DNA of 64,000 bases from NCBI GenBank assembly GCA_035340095.1, contig DAORGN010000003.1, positions 1 to 64,000 of the forward strand, given 5' to 3'. The first letter of the stretch is position 1. The number at the start of each line of letters is the position of its first letter. Source of the stretch: JAEUKA01 sp035340095. GTDB lineage: Bacteria; Myxococcota_A; Polyangia; Palsa-1104; JAEUJZ01. Under the pieces are notes generated by a model that saw only the letters and a program-made list of their open reading frames with translations, had not been told where the DNA came from and did no database searches. A program made the translations under genes and the position numbers. Of this stretch, positions 16,844 to 25,991 are shown piece by piece.

Positions 16844-18721
16844 ATGACCGCCGCCGCGTCTGCCCTTCCGCTTCTGACCAAAGAGGAGTGTCTGGCGCAG
16901 CACCCCTTTCCCAAGGAATTTGCCGCCGCAAAGCGCCTGGAGTGGTTCTGGCATTACGACGTTGATCTGTCGGCAAAAGAGTTGTGGACGCTGGTGGCGG
17001 ATTCGTCCCGGATGAATCGCGCGCTGCAAGTAAGCGAGATGAAGTTCGAGGATCGCAACGGGCAGCGTATTGGCAGCTCGCGACCGGGCGGATTTTTTCA
17101 TGAGTGGCAGGAAGTGCCGTGGAACTGGGTGGCGGAACGATTCATCGAGTCTGTCCGTATCTACCGCAGCGGTTTTTCCAAAGTGGTCTACGCCGTGTTC
17201 ATGCTTCAGCCGCTCTCGACGGAAAAAACCCGTCTGTATGTCTATTTTGGCGCGGTTCCCAAAAACCCCCTCACCAGTCTGGCACTGCGTTTGGGATTCC
17301 CTTCGGTGGGTCGCGAATATGCAAAGCTTTTGCCACGGCTCGCTGATGAAGTGCGCGAACGTCGACCGCTGTCTTTGGTACAGCCTGGCCCCGGACTCAG
17401 CGAAGCGGCGCAGCAGCGACTTGCGACAATCCGTCAGGACTTGATCGCAAAAGGACTCGATGTCCGCGCGGTCAACCAGCTCCTCGATTGGATTGCAAAC
17501 GGCGATGAACAGGAGCTGTTCCGCATCCAAGTTCGCGAGCGCGCGCGCGCCTTTCAGGTCGACGAAGATGCGCTGCTTCGGGTGTGTCTGCATGCGACGC
17601 GATTGGGACTTTTGGAACTAAGCTGGGACGTCATGTGTCCGCACTGCCGCGGTGTCAGCAAACAGAACGGCAGTCTGGGTGACATAAGTACGCAAGGGGC
17701 CTGCGAAGTCTGTCTTATCGACTTTGGTACCGACTCAAGTGATGCAGTCGAGATCACGTTTCATGTCCATCCATCGATCCGCGAGGTGCCGCTGCGGACG
17801 TTCTGTAGTGCGGAACCAGCGACGAAAGAACACATCCGGGTGCAGCACAGTGTCCCCCCCGATGGCAAGCAGATTCTCTTGCCGCCGCTTCCCAAAGGAC
17901 GCTATCGGCTGCGCTGGCAAGGACACAAGCGCTACGGCTACCTGGATGTGGGGGTGCCAAGCGGTGCGCGTGAAATCGACTGGCGGACAAGCAGCCAGCC
18001 ATGCGAGCTTTCCGTCGACAGTGACTTTGCGCTGCAGCTTCACAACGACAGCTCCGAAACCGCTCTGTTTGTGCTGGAGACCGCACAGTGGAGCGACTTG
18101 GCACTGCGACCTGGACGCATTTTTAGTCTTCAGGAATTCCGTGATCTGTTTCGGGAAGAGTATCTAAGCGCCGATGTTCAGCTTGCGATTGGACAACAGA
18201 CGATTCTGTTTACGGACATGGTTGGATCGACGGAGCTTTACGCAAAACAGGGTGATGCGGTGGCATTCCGTGAAGTCCGCCGCCATTTTGCCGATGTCTT
18301 CCGCATCATCGCGGAACATCGTGGCGCCGTGGTCAAAACAATCGGCGATGCGGTCATGGGCGCGTTTACCAGTCCGCTCGATGCCGTCCTGTCCGCCAAG
18401 GCCATTCACGACTGTTTTCACCCCGGACGGAGCGACTCACTGACCAAGCTGCGCATCTCGGTGAACGTCGGTCCGTGCATCGCGGTCAAGCTCAACACCG
18501 ACATTGATTATTTTGGACACACCGTCAATGTCGCGGCCAAACTACAAAGCCTGGCCGGGGCCTGGCAAGTGGCGCTTTCCGATGAAGTGTATTTTGCCCC
18601 TGGCGTCGCTGACTGGCTGGCAAAAGAGCCTGCAAAACTAGAAGCAGTCCGTTACGAATCTCCTTCACTCCTTTCGCCGATCAGCGGCAAGCGCTGGACG
18701 GTCTACGAAGGAGGCCCGTAG
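16844..18721 (+). CDS. Class III cyclase with SRPBCC-like and zinc-ribbon-like domains
   Basis: Cytosolic 625-residue protein without membrane helices. Residues of about 30-180 resemble an SRPBCC/START-type ligand-binding fold (WHYDVDLSAKELWTLVADSSRMNR). A middle region holds a CPHC and CEVC pair like a zinc ribbon, as in the DUF5939 family found beside cyclases. The C-terminal catalytic domain has metal aspartates D458 (LFTDMVGSTELY) and D502 (IGDAVMGAF). The transition-state asparagine is N562, but the usual arginine four residues later is K566. AGGA upstream supports the ATG. A soluble hydrophobic-ligand sensor linked to cyclic nucleotide output is inferred. Confidence 0.87.
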   Translation: MTAAASALPLLTKEECLAQHPFPKEFAAAKRLEWFWHYDVDLSAKELWTLVADSSRMNRALQVSEMKFEDRNGQRIGSSRPGGFFHEWQEVPWNWVAERFIESVRIYRSGFSKVVYAVFMLQPLSTEKTRLYVYFGAVPKNPLTSLALRLGFPSVGREYAKLLPRLADEVRERRPLSLVQPGPGLSEAAQQRLATIRQDLIAKGLDVRAVNQLLDWIANGDEQELFRIQVRERARAFQVDEDALLRVCLHATRLGLLELSWDVMCPHCRGVSKQNGSLGDISTQGACEVCLIDFGTDSSDAVEITFHVHPSIREVPLRTFCSAEPATKEHIRVQHSVPPDGKQILLPPLPKGRYRLRWQGHKRYGYLDVGVPSGAREIDWRTSSQPCELSVDSDFALQLHNDSSETALFVLETAQWSDLALRPGRIFSLQEFRDLFREEYLSADVQLAIGQQTILFTDMVGSTELYAKQGDAVAFREVRRHFADVFRIIAEHRGAVVKTIGDAVMGAFTSPLDAVLSAKAIHDCFHPGRSDSLTKLRISVNVGPCIAVKLNTDIDYFGHTVNVAAKLQSLAGAWQVALSDEVYFAPGVADWLAKEPAKLEAVRYESPSLLSPISGKRWTVYEGGP

Positions 18722-18768
18722 GAGCGAAGAAGTTCAGAAACGGACTGCTTAGGGGGACGACTGGGAGT

Positions 18769-19230
18769 CTATTGTCCGACGGACACGTTCACTTTTCGGG
18801 GCTGTGCGGCAGTGCGCTTGGGAATCACAATGCTGAGCACACCCGCGTTCAGATCCGCTTTGACCTGATCCACATCGGCGCTTTCCGGTAGCGTGAACGT
18901 GCGCTGGAAAGAACCAAAGCTGCGCTCGACCATGTAGTAGTTGTCGCCTTCTTTGCGTTCCTCTGCTTCGCGCTTTCCACCGACGGTGAGCCGGTTGCCG
19001 GTATGGGTGATTTCCAGATCCGAAAGCTTGACTCCCGGCAGATCCGCTTTGAACAAAAAGGCGTCCTTGGTTTCTTTCACATCGAAGCTTGGCGCAAACT
19101 CCAAGCTGCGCTGAATTGCTTCCTGCGGCGGTCCGAAACGGAGCAGTCCTTCCATCACGCGGAATGGATCAAATTCCGAAAACAGCGACGGGAACTGGGT
19201 AGAAACAGGACGACGAACAACGGCGGTCAT
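18769..19230 (-). CDS. Small heat shock protein (Hsp20 family)
   Basis: ATP-independent holdase chaperone of 153 residues. The alpha-crystallin domain spans about residues 50-145: PSFDVKETKDAFLFKADLPGVKLSDLEI, then RLTVGGKREAEERKEGDNYYMVERSFGSFQRTFTLPESAD, with the conserved GVL segment LNAGVLSIVIPK. The start at 19228-19230 is next to GGGAGGA, a strong ribosome site; the frame extends upstream but without support. The 5' region is flanked by a long inverted repeat, described separately. Confidence 0.94.
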   Translation of the reverse strand: MTAVVRRPVSTQFPSLFSEFDPFRVMEGLLRFGPPQEAIQRSLEFAPSFDVKETKDAFLFKADLPGVKLSDLEITHTGNRLTVGGKREAEERKEGDNYYMVERSFGSFQRTFTLPESADVDQVKADLNAGVLSIVIPKRTAAQPRKVNVSVGQ

Positions 19231-19240
19231 GGCTATCCTC

Positions 19241-19406
19241 CCAAAAGTATCTGTTTGTACAGAGAGTCGTTTTGCACAGCTCCCAATGCCGGACATATCT
19301 GCCGCATACGGAGCCGTACACAAGGTCTGTGTGAAACTGCAAGGGAAGCGGCGTGTCCGTCGTGGTCACGCACTCCCTAGCGGTCACTCAAACAGATAAG
19401 TTTTGG
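19241..19406. repeat. Long imperfect inverted repeat bracketing the hsp20 upstream region
   Basis: The left arm CCAAAAGTATCTGTTTG (19241-19257) is complementary to the right arm CAAACAGATAAGTTTTGG (19389-19406) except for one substitution and one extra base. The arms enclose 131 bases and the left arm abuts the hsp20 ribosome site. A smaller dyad, TACGG-AG-CCGTA, lies at 19307-19318. In a transcript spanning both arms, the stem base would end at the Shine-Dalgarno sequence. Confidence 0.75.
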
Positions 19407-19417
19407 CCAAACGCGGA

Positions 19418-20833
19418 TCAAGGGGGGGTCGAAAGATTTTTTTTCAGCCGCGAAAAAAATCCCTGCTGGGTCTTTTGCAAAAGCGCTTGCGCAAGCGCTT
19501 CGGTAGACCAGTTCGACCAGACTTTCCCGTCGATGATCAGCCACATTCCGGGTCGCAGCCCAAGCCGCTGAAGCTCGGCCACGTCCGACATCACCTGATT
19601 GCGACCACGGGCGCTCGCCGCTTCCACTTTGCCAAGCTCGCCCCGTTTGCGCAGAAGCTGTACGACATCGTCGTAGCGCAAGACAAAGCGCCGCGTCATC
19701 AGATCGGCCACGTCTTCGAGCAGACGGAAAAACAGCCGCGGATCGACGGCAGCCGTCTGGGCGATAAGCTCGCTTGTCCGTCGCGCCGCTGGCAAAAGTG
19801 GCGCATGCAGCACACACAGCCGAACTTTGTCGCGGAAGCGCGCCACCGCATCAAGCACCGCCCGCGTCTGCACGCCGGTCGGAAACGATTCATGATGGAA
19901 AAAAAGCACCAGCGTCGTCGGTGCGATCTGTGGACCTTGGCACGGCACACCATCGAGATGTACCCGCAAGGGCCGATTCGGAATGTCCCGCTGTGGATCG
20001 AAAGGCCCGCTGCCCCAGATCACGTCCAAGCGTCGCCGATCGTCATCAGGGGTCGTCTGAAGCTGTTCATACAGGCGGGTCAGCGGTGTCCCGTTTTTCA
20101 GCATGTCGTGCGCCCGCAGCCGCGCCGCGTCGATTTCATCCATCACCCGCAATTCGAGCTGCGCCCCGACCACCCGGCGGTCGTTGACCAGGACTTCGGG
20201 CATCTGCCGATTGCCGCGGGCGCTCGCCCACATCGCCGCAAGCTGCCGCTGGGTCCGATGCGTCCGCAACGACTCACGCAGCGACGCCGGATCAAAGCCA
20301 TGCCGCGCCACCGCCCGCCACAACTCCTCGCTCAGCTCCCCCGGCACGGTCGGCGTGCTCGACACACCGAGCGCTGTCTGGGCACCGGGCGAAAGCCACT
20401 CGGGGTGTTCACACAGCTCCAACAGCAGCGGGAAGCACTGCGCGGGTTGCTCACCGCAGGCCGCGGTCCACAGCTCGGCGCCACGCTCGCCGCCACTGCG
20501 CAGCGGCAGAAACCGCACCCGGACATCACCAAGCAGAGGCTGCCGACGCACCAAGCTGCGCAGAAGTCCCGCCGGACACGTCCCGCCGAGTGTCCCGCTC
20601 ACATCGACCGTCACCACGGCAAAGCGCGGGCCCAGCTGCGGCACAAGCGGCGGCGGCGCCAACCACACCTCCTGCGCGGCGTCCCCGGCAAGCGGCGTCG
20701 CCCAGCCCGCGCGCACCGACAGAACACACAACACAGTGGCAAGCACCAGCGACAAAACAGCGCTCGTCCCGTCGCACAATGCACCCAAACGGCGCCCTGG
20801 CCGACCGATTCTCTGTTGCGCGTAGCGTGCCAC
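19418..20833 (-). CDS. Exported protein with two degenerate thioredoxin/DsbA-like halves
   Basis: Unrecognised 471-residue protein with an N-terminal membrane or signal helix (SAVLSLVLATVLCVLSV). The first half begins a strand PRFAVVTVDVSG followed by a single cysteine where a thioredoxin would have CxxC, and includes RQMPEVLVNDRRVVGAQ, reminiscent of the cis-proline region of DsbA-like proteins. The second half repeats the pattern with TTLVLFFHHESFPTGVQ and no cysteine pair. I infer two thioredoxin-fold domains without redox activity, perhaps a periplasmic scaffold. A large frame on the opposite strand is a GC-rich shadow. Confidence 0.6.
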   Translation of the reverse strand: MARYAQQRIGRPGRRLGALCDGTSAVLSLVLATVLCVLSVRAGWATPLAGDAAQEVWLAPPPLVPQLGPRFAVVTVDVSGTLGGTCPAGLLRSLVRRQPLLGDVRVRFLPLRSGGERGAELWTAACGEQPAQCFPLLLELCEHPEWLSPGAQTALGVSSTPTVPGELSEELWRAVARHGFDPASLRESLRTHRTQRQLAAMWASARGNRQMPEVLVNDRRVVGAQLELRVMDEIDAARLRAHDMLKNGTPLTRLYEQLQTTPDDDRRRLDVIWGSGPFDPQRDIPNRPLRVHLDGVPCQGPQIAPTTLVLFFHHESFPTGVQTRAVLDAVARFRDKVRLCVLHAPLLPAARRTSELIAQTAAVDPRLFFRLLEDVADLMTRRFVLRYDDVVQLLRKRGELGKVEAASARGRNQVMSDVAELQRLGLRPGMWLIIDGKVWSNWSTEALAQALLQKTQQGFFSRLKKNLSTPP

Positions 20834-20908
20834 CGTGCCTTCGTCCTCGCTGCGTCCGTTACTCCATTGGTAGCCTAATCATCGGCTTTTGTGGTACACC
20901 GCAAGCCT

Positions 20909-22228
20909 ATGCAAAGACGAGTTGTGGTCACCGGCATCGGACTGTGTACACCGCTTGGACTGGGTCGCGAGGCGAGCTGGAAAGCTTGCATAGCGGGGCA
21001 GAGCGGCATCGGACCCATCACCCACTTCGACCATTCGCTGTTCACCACCCACTTCGGTGGTGAGGTCAAAGGGCTTGATCCGACGACGTTCATCGACAAG
21101 CGCGAAGCCAAACACCTGGATCTGTTTGTCATTTTCGCGCTGTACGCCGCCGAAGAAGCGATGGCCCACGCGCAGCTCAAGGTCAGCCCCGAGCCCGCCG
21201 ACAAGCCTGGTCTTTTTGTGCCTGGTGCGCAGCTGCCGTTTGGGGCGCGCAGCGACGGAAGCTATCCATGCGATCGCGTCGGCGTGTTCATTGGCGCCGG
21301 TCTTGGCGGTGTCAGCCACATCGAATCAACGCACTCGACGCTGACCGAGCGCGGACCGGGTCGAATTTCGCCATACTTTGTGCCGCAGATCATCATCAAC
21401 ATGGCACCGGGCCTCTTGTCGATCCGCAAGGGTCTAAAAGGTCCGAACATGAGCCAAGTGTCGGCCTGCGCGACGGGAGCCCACGCCATAGGCGAAGCGG
21501 CTCGCACCATTTCTGAAGGCGCTGCCGACGTGATGATTGCGGGTGGAACCGAAGCCACCGTGTCGCCGCTCGGCGTCGGTGGTTTCAATGCCATGCGAGC
21601 GCTGTCGACGCGCAACGATGCACCGGAAAAAGCGTCGCGCCCGTTTGATGTCGATCGCGACGGCTTTGTCATCGCCGAAGGCGCCGGCCTGCTCGTGCTG
21701 GAAGAACGCGAGTCGGCGCTGCGTCGTGGTGTGCCGATTTTGGCCGAGCTGGTCGGTTACGGACGTTCTGCCGACGGCTATCACATGACATCGCCGTGTG
21801 TCGACGGGGAAGGCGCGCAGCGCTGCATGCGAATGGCGCTTCGCCAAGCCCACCAGCACGGCATTTCACCGACTGACATTGGCTACATCAACGCCCACGG
21901 CACATCGACCCGGCAAGGCGACATCGCCGAAACGGTCGCGATCAAAGCGGTATTTGGTGATCACGCCCGCAAGCTCGCGGTGTCGTCGACGAAATCCATG
22001 ACCGGACACCTGCTTGGGGCCGCCGGTGGTGTCGAAGCCGCGTTTTCGATCCTGGCGCTGCAAGACGGCATCTTGCCGCCGACCATCAACCTCGATAAGC
22101 CCGACCCCGAGTGCGATCTCGACTACATCCCGCACACCGCGCGCGCGGCCCAGAGCCGGGCGGCACTGTCCAACAGCTTCGGTTTCGGCGGCACCAACGC
22201 CTCGCTGATCTTCGCCAAGCACATCTGA
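20909..22228 (+). CDS. fabF: Beta-ketoacyl-ACP synthase II (FabF-type)
   Basis: Condensing enzyme of fatty acid synthesis or a related pathway, 439 residues from the ATG at 20909. The thiolase-fold triad is Cys187 (SACATG), His330 (NAHGTSTRQGD) and His367 (MTGHLLGAAGG). The distances between the three match FabF, but the cysteine is about 24 residues later than in E. coli because of an insertion near residues 85-115 rich in Pro and Gly. The gene stands alone, without acpP or fabG, so a specialised synthase remains possible. Confidence 0.9.
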   Translation: MQRRVVVTGIGLCTPLGLGREASWKACIAGQSGIGPITHFDHSLFTTHFGGEVKGLDPTTFIDKREAKHLDLFVIFALYAAEEAMAHAQLKVSPEPADKPGLFVPGAQLPFGARSDGSYPCDRVGVFIGAGLGGVSHIESTHSTLTERGPGRISPYFVPQIIINMAPGLLSIRKGLKGPNMSQVSACATGAHAIGEAARTISEGAADVMIAGGTEATVSPLGVGGFNAMRALSTRNDAPEKASRPFDVDRDGFVIAEGAGLLVLEERESALRRGVPILAELVGYGRSADGYHMTSPCVDGEGAQRCMRMALRQAHQHGISPTDIGYINAHGTSTRQGDIAETVAIKAVFGDHARKLAVSSTKSMTGHLLGAAGGVEAAFSILALQDGILPPTINLDKPDPECDLDYIPHTARAAQSRAALSNSFGFGGTNASLIFAKHI

Positions 22229-22240
22229 CATAATTCCTTT

Positions 22241-22657
22241 GTGGACAACCGCGATTTTCGCCACGAGTGCGTTCGCCGTGGCGATGTGCTCATCCTGCGT
22301 GTGCGCGGCGAGTTTACGCTCGACGACGCGCGCGCCTACGTCGCGATTCGCGATCAGATTGGCGCCGAGCAGAACTATCTGCTGCTGCTGATATTTGCCA
22401 GCGAAGCAACCGGCATGCATCCCGCGGCACGCCGTTACGTCGCCGAACACGCCACGCCGCACGAAGGCAAAAACAGCGCCATTGCCGTCGTCGGAGCCGG
22501 CGCGATTCTGCGGGGACTCCTACAGCTTCTGTTTTCGGCCATCACCCTGCTTGGCCGGCGTCCGGTATTCCCAAGCTTTGTCAGCGATGAAGCCACTGCT
22601 CTGCGTTTTCTCGATGAGCAGCGCCAGCGCATCTACAAACAGCTCGGTCGAAAGTAG
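22241..22657 (+). CDS. STAS/SpoIIAA-like small protein
   Basis: Hypothetical 138-residue protein with a GTG start 13 bases after fabF. The pattern GDVLILRVRGEFTLDDARAYVAIRDQI followed by a hydrophobic strand LLLLIFASEATGMHPAARRYVAEH and then AIAVVGAGAILRGLLQLL resembles SpoIIAA-like (STAS-fold) proteins that have a hydrophobic C-terminal helix. No kinase or sigma factor partner adjoins it. Role unknown; membrane association is plausible from the LLQLLFSAITLL stretch. Confidence 0.6.
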   Translation: MDNRDFRHECVRRGDVLILRVRGEFTLDDARAYVAIRDQIGAEQNYLLLLIFASEATGMHPAARRYVAEHATPHEGKNSAIAVVGAGAILRGLLQLLFSAITLLGRRPVFPSFVSDEATALRFLDEQRQRIYKQLGRK

Positions 22658-22735
22658 CCCCGTTCCCCGTCGCTTACGCATCGCCGCGCCGCCGCCGTTT
22701 CATCTTGCTATGTTTCATCGAGGACTCGGTTTAGA

Positions 22736-25087
22736 TTGCCGGTTCCTATGCCTTCCCAGCCACATGAATCTGCCCCCGCATCACACGTTCCAGCTACCGC
22801 GTCTTCGCACCGCACGGCGCTTGGAATCGGCGCACTTGCCTTGGTGATGATCTATTACGGGATCTTTGTCATACGCAATTTCAGCGGCCCCATTGGTGAC
22901 TATAACGAATCATTCCTGCACGAATACTTGGCCTGGTACGCATCGAAGCACATCTCGCTGTGGCCAATTCCGACCCTTCATCTGCATACCGATCAAGTCC
23001 TGTATCCGTTCGGTGCCAACGTCGCGCTACAGAGCTGGTGCGTCGAGCGTGACGTTCTGTTTGCGCTGCTCAAACCGCTCTTTCCCAACGCTCCGCTGCT
23101 CCAGCTCTACTACTTGCTTGGTGTTGGACTTAGTACAATCGGTAGCTATCTGCTCCTTCTGCCGCGCTTTGGTGCGCTTCGATCGGGCATCGCGACCGTG
23201 CTTGCGCATGCGTTCAACTTTTATTCGATGCAGAAGTACGCCTATCACTTCAACATCGCGTGCTACCACTGGACCACGTTAGGAATTGTCTGTGACTTTG
23301 TGCTAGTGAAAACTGTCGTCGCTGATCGCCTGATTCCGCTGCGACTTCTGCTGCTGCGATGTTTGCTTCTGGCGCTCGCGTTTGGTCTTGAACTGGGACA
23401 CGTACTTGGCTATTCCCTGACTTCGTTTCTGTTCGCCAGTGCCTATGTGGTGTGGTTTGTCCGCAGCGAGCAGCGCCAAGGCAGAATCGCCGTGCAGCAG
23501 CTTTTCCACAGTCTGCGCGATCAGCTTGGACGCGACCGTCTGTTTGCACTTTTGATGCTGTCTTCGACGCTGGCGGTTGCGTGGCTGTATGGCGCGATCA
23601 CGTTCGGAATCGTTCGCGACTCGCTGTCGGTGGGTAAATTTCCGGGCCAAGCAGCAGCCTGGTGGGCAAGTCCCTTGCGTCTGCTGATTCCCTATACGCC
23701 GTGGCTTCATCCATCCATGCAGCCGCTGTTTAACCACGTCCTGGGCGACCTTGCGGAAGACGGAATCGGCTGCGGCAGTCCGGGGCTGTTTCTGCTCTTT
23801 CTGGCCGGACTTGGCATCTACCAAACCAAAGCGTGGCAAAGACGATCGCCGTACTTCTTTTTGTTCGCATCGTTTTGTCTGTATGTCCTCAGCGGCGCAC
23901 ATCTGCCGCTCCTCAAGCTCCTTCCGTGGTTCGCATTCTGTCGGGTCTATTCCCGATCCACGCTGGTCTACAGCACGCTGTTGGCGCTTTTCGCACTGGA
24001 AGTTTCCTTTTCGGTTGTGCGCACGTCGATCCGCCGCAGTCTGCTCCTGCTTGGAATCTTGGGAATCGGCGGACTCGAACTTGTGACCGTCGCCCAGATC
24101 AAGCGAGAGCTGCCAGCGTACTCATTTTCTGCGCAGCAAAAGGACTACCTTGCGACCATCAAAAAACTTCCGGGTGAAGCGCTGCTCGACTTCCCTTTCT
24201 GTCTCACCGGAGGCAACGGTGACATAGCCGGACTCTGTCCGCTGTGGCAGCGGTTAAAAGGGGTCTACGCACTCCAGCGCTTTCACGAAAAGAAAGTGAT
24301 CGGACAGTACTTGGGAAGACTGCATCCCAACCAGACCGCGCCGTTTGTGCGACAAGGATGGGATACCCTAAACGATCCGGATACGCTGCGCATGACCATC
24401 GCGCAAAGACAGCGCCGCTGCCTGACTTCCGACGAGTGGTTCTTCTTCGAGCAGTTCTATCTGTACAACGACTTTGCCGGGATTCAGCTTGCGATAGACA
24501 GGCTGCCTCCGGGCTGTCCGGAACAGTTTTACAAGCGCTACGGAGCCCCGATTGCAAGCATGGAGCTGGCCGGAGCAGGACGCCTGGTGCTGATTCCCAA
24601 GCCGCTCTCGCAGCACGCGCTCGTGAACAAAGAGATGGGCAAACAAGTCACGCTGACGCGCACCGAAGCCGCGCTGTTCAAGCGGAAGCTCGTGGCTGCG
24701 GATCTTCAGGTGAGCAGTCCCACGGATGTTCACGAGATCACAGGCAGCGAAGGACAGCCACAGTCCTATGATTTTGTCGACGGTGACGGCATCGTGTACG
24801 GACCCTATGTGGCGCTTCCCAAAGGACGCTATGTGGCGACGTTTGAACTGGAGGTTCCGCAGCCGGGCACAGGCACACTTGCCAAGCTGGATGTCGCCGC
24901 ACACAACACGTCATTTGCAGCCACCAAAGTGCAAGCCGATTCGTTGCCTTCCGGACGACAAACAGTCGCACTTCCGTTTGAACTTTCGGAACGGACTTCA
25001 GGGATAGAAACGCGCGTGTGTGCAAAGGGCACAAGATTCATTCTGCACAGCATCACCCTCGAACAGCTTGGCACACAGAACAACTAA
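22736..25087 (+). CDS. Polytopic GT-C-like membrane protein with C-terminal beta-rich domain
   Basis: A 783-residue membrane protein. About eleven hydrophobic helices lie between residues 25 and 450. The first periplasmic loop carries GDYNESFLHEYLAWY, reminiscent of the acidic first loop of GT-C glycosyltransferases that use polyprenyl-linked sugars. After the membrane part comes a soluble domain, and the last 130 residues (DFVDGDGIVYGPYVALPKGRYVATFELEV) look like a carbohydrate-binding beta-sandwich. The start is TTG at 22736 or ATG at 22748. Substrate unknown. Base composition is slightly lower in GC than in the flanking fabF. Confidence 0.7.
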   Translation: MPVPMPSQPHESAPASHVPATASSHRTALGIGALALVMIYYGIFVIRNFSGPIGDYNESFLHEYLAWYASKHISLWPIPTLHLHTDQVLYPFGANVALQSWCVERDVLFALLKPLFPNAPLLQLYYLLGVGLSTIGSYLLLLPRFGALRSGIATVLAHAFNFYSMQKYAYHFNIACYHWTTLGIVCDFVLVKTVVADRLIPLRLLLLRCLLLALAFGLELGHVLGYSLTSFLFASAYVVWFVRSEQRQGRIAVQQLFHSLRDQLGRDRLFALLMLSSTLAVAWLYGAITFGIVRDSLSVGKFPGQAAAWWASPLRLLIPYTPWLHPSMQPLFNHVLGDLAEDGIGCGSPGLFLLFLAGLGIYQTKAWQRRSPYFFLFASFCLYVLSGAHLPLLKLLPWFAFCRVYSRSTLVYSTLLALFALEVSFSVVRTSIRRSLLLLGILGIGGLELVTVAQIKRELPAYSFSAQQKDYLATIKKLPGEALLDFPFCLTGGNGDIAGLCPLWQRLKGVYALQRFHEKKVIGQYLGRLHPNQTAPFVRQGWDTLNDPDTLRMTIAQRQRRCLTSDEWFFFEQFYLYNDFAGIQLAIDRLPPGCPEQFYKRYGAPIASMELAGAGRLVLIPKPLSQHALVNKEMGKQVTLTRTEAALFKRKLVAADLQVSSPTDVHEITGSEGQPQSYDFVDGDGIVYGPYVALPKGRYVATFELEVPQPGTGTLAKLDVAAHNTSFAATKVQADSLPSGRQTVALPFELSERTSGIETRVCAKGTRFILHSITLEQLGTQNN

Positions 25088-25106
25088 CTGGAAAAGGACG
25101 TGTCCC

Positions 25107-25979
25107 ATGCAAGCGCTGCACCGTTTCGGAACTGCACTGTCTGTTCGGCTCTCCGCCGCATTCCTTTTTGGAAGTCTGCTTGCAGTGACCGCCTGTTCCC
25201 CCGCACGGGTCGGCGTCGAAATTGATGACATGGGGGTGCCCCAGGATCTGACGGTGCGCCCACCCAGACCGGACCTTGCGCCGCCGCCGGTTTATGATTT
25301 CGCGCTGCCCGATGTTCATGTGGTGATCACCGCAGACAACGCCTATGCATTCGGCTTTGGCTTTGCTGATCGCGTCACCAAGCTGAACGGACGACCGAAA
25401 ACTGTCGTCGCTGGCGACATTTTTAACTGTCCGATAGGGGTCGGTCCGGAAGCCTACGACATCCCTGCCGCTGAAGCCCCAGAGTCTTCCTATCTTTACA
25501 TCGTGGCCTGGGCCGATGATGCCGTCACCGAAGGTGTACTCGGCCAGTTCGAGCGCAGCGGAACACCGCTTTACACCGGCGATGCAAACTGGCAAGTCTG
25601 CGCCACAGGTCAGTTTTACGATCCCGGACCAGCCGGTGGTGGACCCACGTTGGACGTTGTAAACCAAGAGCTTGCGCGCTGTAACACAGCAGCCGGTTCA
25701 CCGGCGACCAGCAGCGCCGGTTGGGTATCGACCACAGGGGCCGTCACACCGGGCGCAATCGGCAACTTGGCGGTCGGCGAAGACAACAGCTCCCCAGATG
25801 GTGACTTCCCGATCGTCTGCCAAAAAGACGCGATGGGACAGCGTGGCATTGATTCCGGAGCCCGCTGGATGTGGTACAGCCCCGACGGAAAATCGCCATT
25901 CCGTTACACAGGTGGAAAAAATCCAACCCGGACCTTCCTGATCTTCCGTCTGCCCAGTCGCGTCGTGGTCATCGGGTAA
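25107..25979 (+). CDS. Lipoprotein of unknown function
   Basis: A 290-residue exported protein with a clear signal peptide and lipobox VTAC near residue 28. AAGGA at 25094-25098 supports the ATG at 25107. The mature part starts with a proline-rich linker and has no motif I recognise; it contains repeated aromatic and glycine segments (NAYAFGFGFADRV, YLYIVAWADDAV). It follows the membrane protein by 19 bases and is probably cotranscribed. A surface or outer-membrane location is inferred. Confidence 0.7.
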   Translation: MQALHRFGTALSVRLSAAFLFGSLLAVTACSPARVGVEIDDMGVPQDLTVRPPRPDLAPPPVYDFALPDVHVVITADNAYAFGFGFADRVTKLNGRPKTVVAGDIFNCPIGVGPEAYDIPAAEAPESSYLYIVAWADDAVTEGVLGQFERSGTPLYTGDANWQVCATGQFYDPGPAGGGPTLDVVNQELARCNTAAGSPATSSAGWVSTTGAVTPGAIGNLAVGEDNSSPDGDFPIVCQKDAMGQRGIDSGARWMWYSPDGKSPFRYTGGKNPTRTFLIFRLPSRVVVIG

Positions 25980-25991
25980 GCGCGCCCGGCA

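Noticed and set aside
19403..20878. 491-codon plus-strand frame opposite the thioredoxin-fold gene
   Set aside because: Composition is Arg/His/Pro-rich with no motif; the minus-strand frame has a signal helix and normal protein composition.
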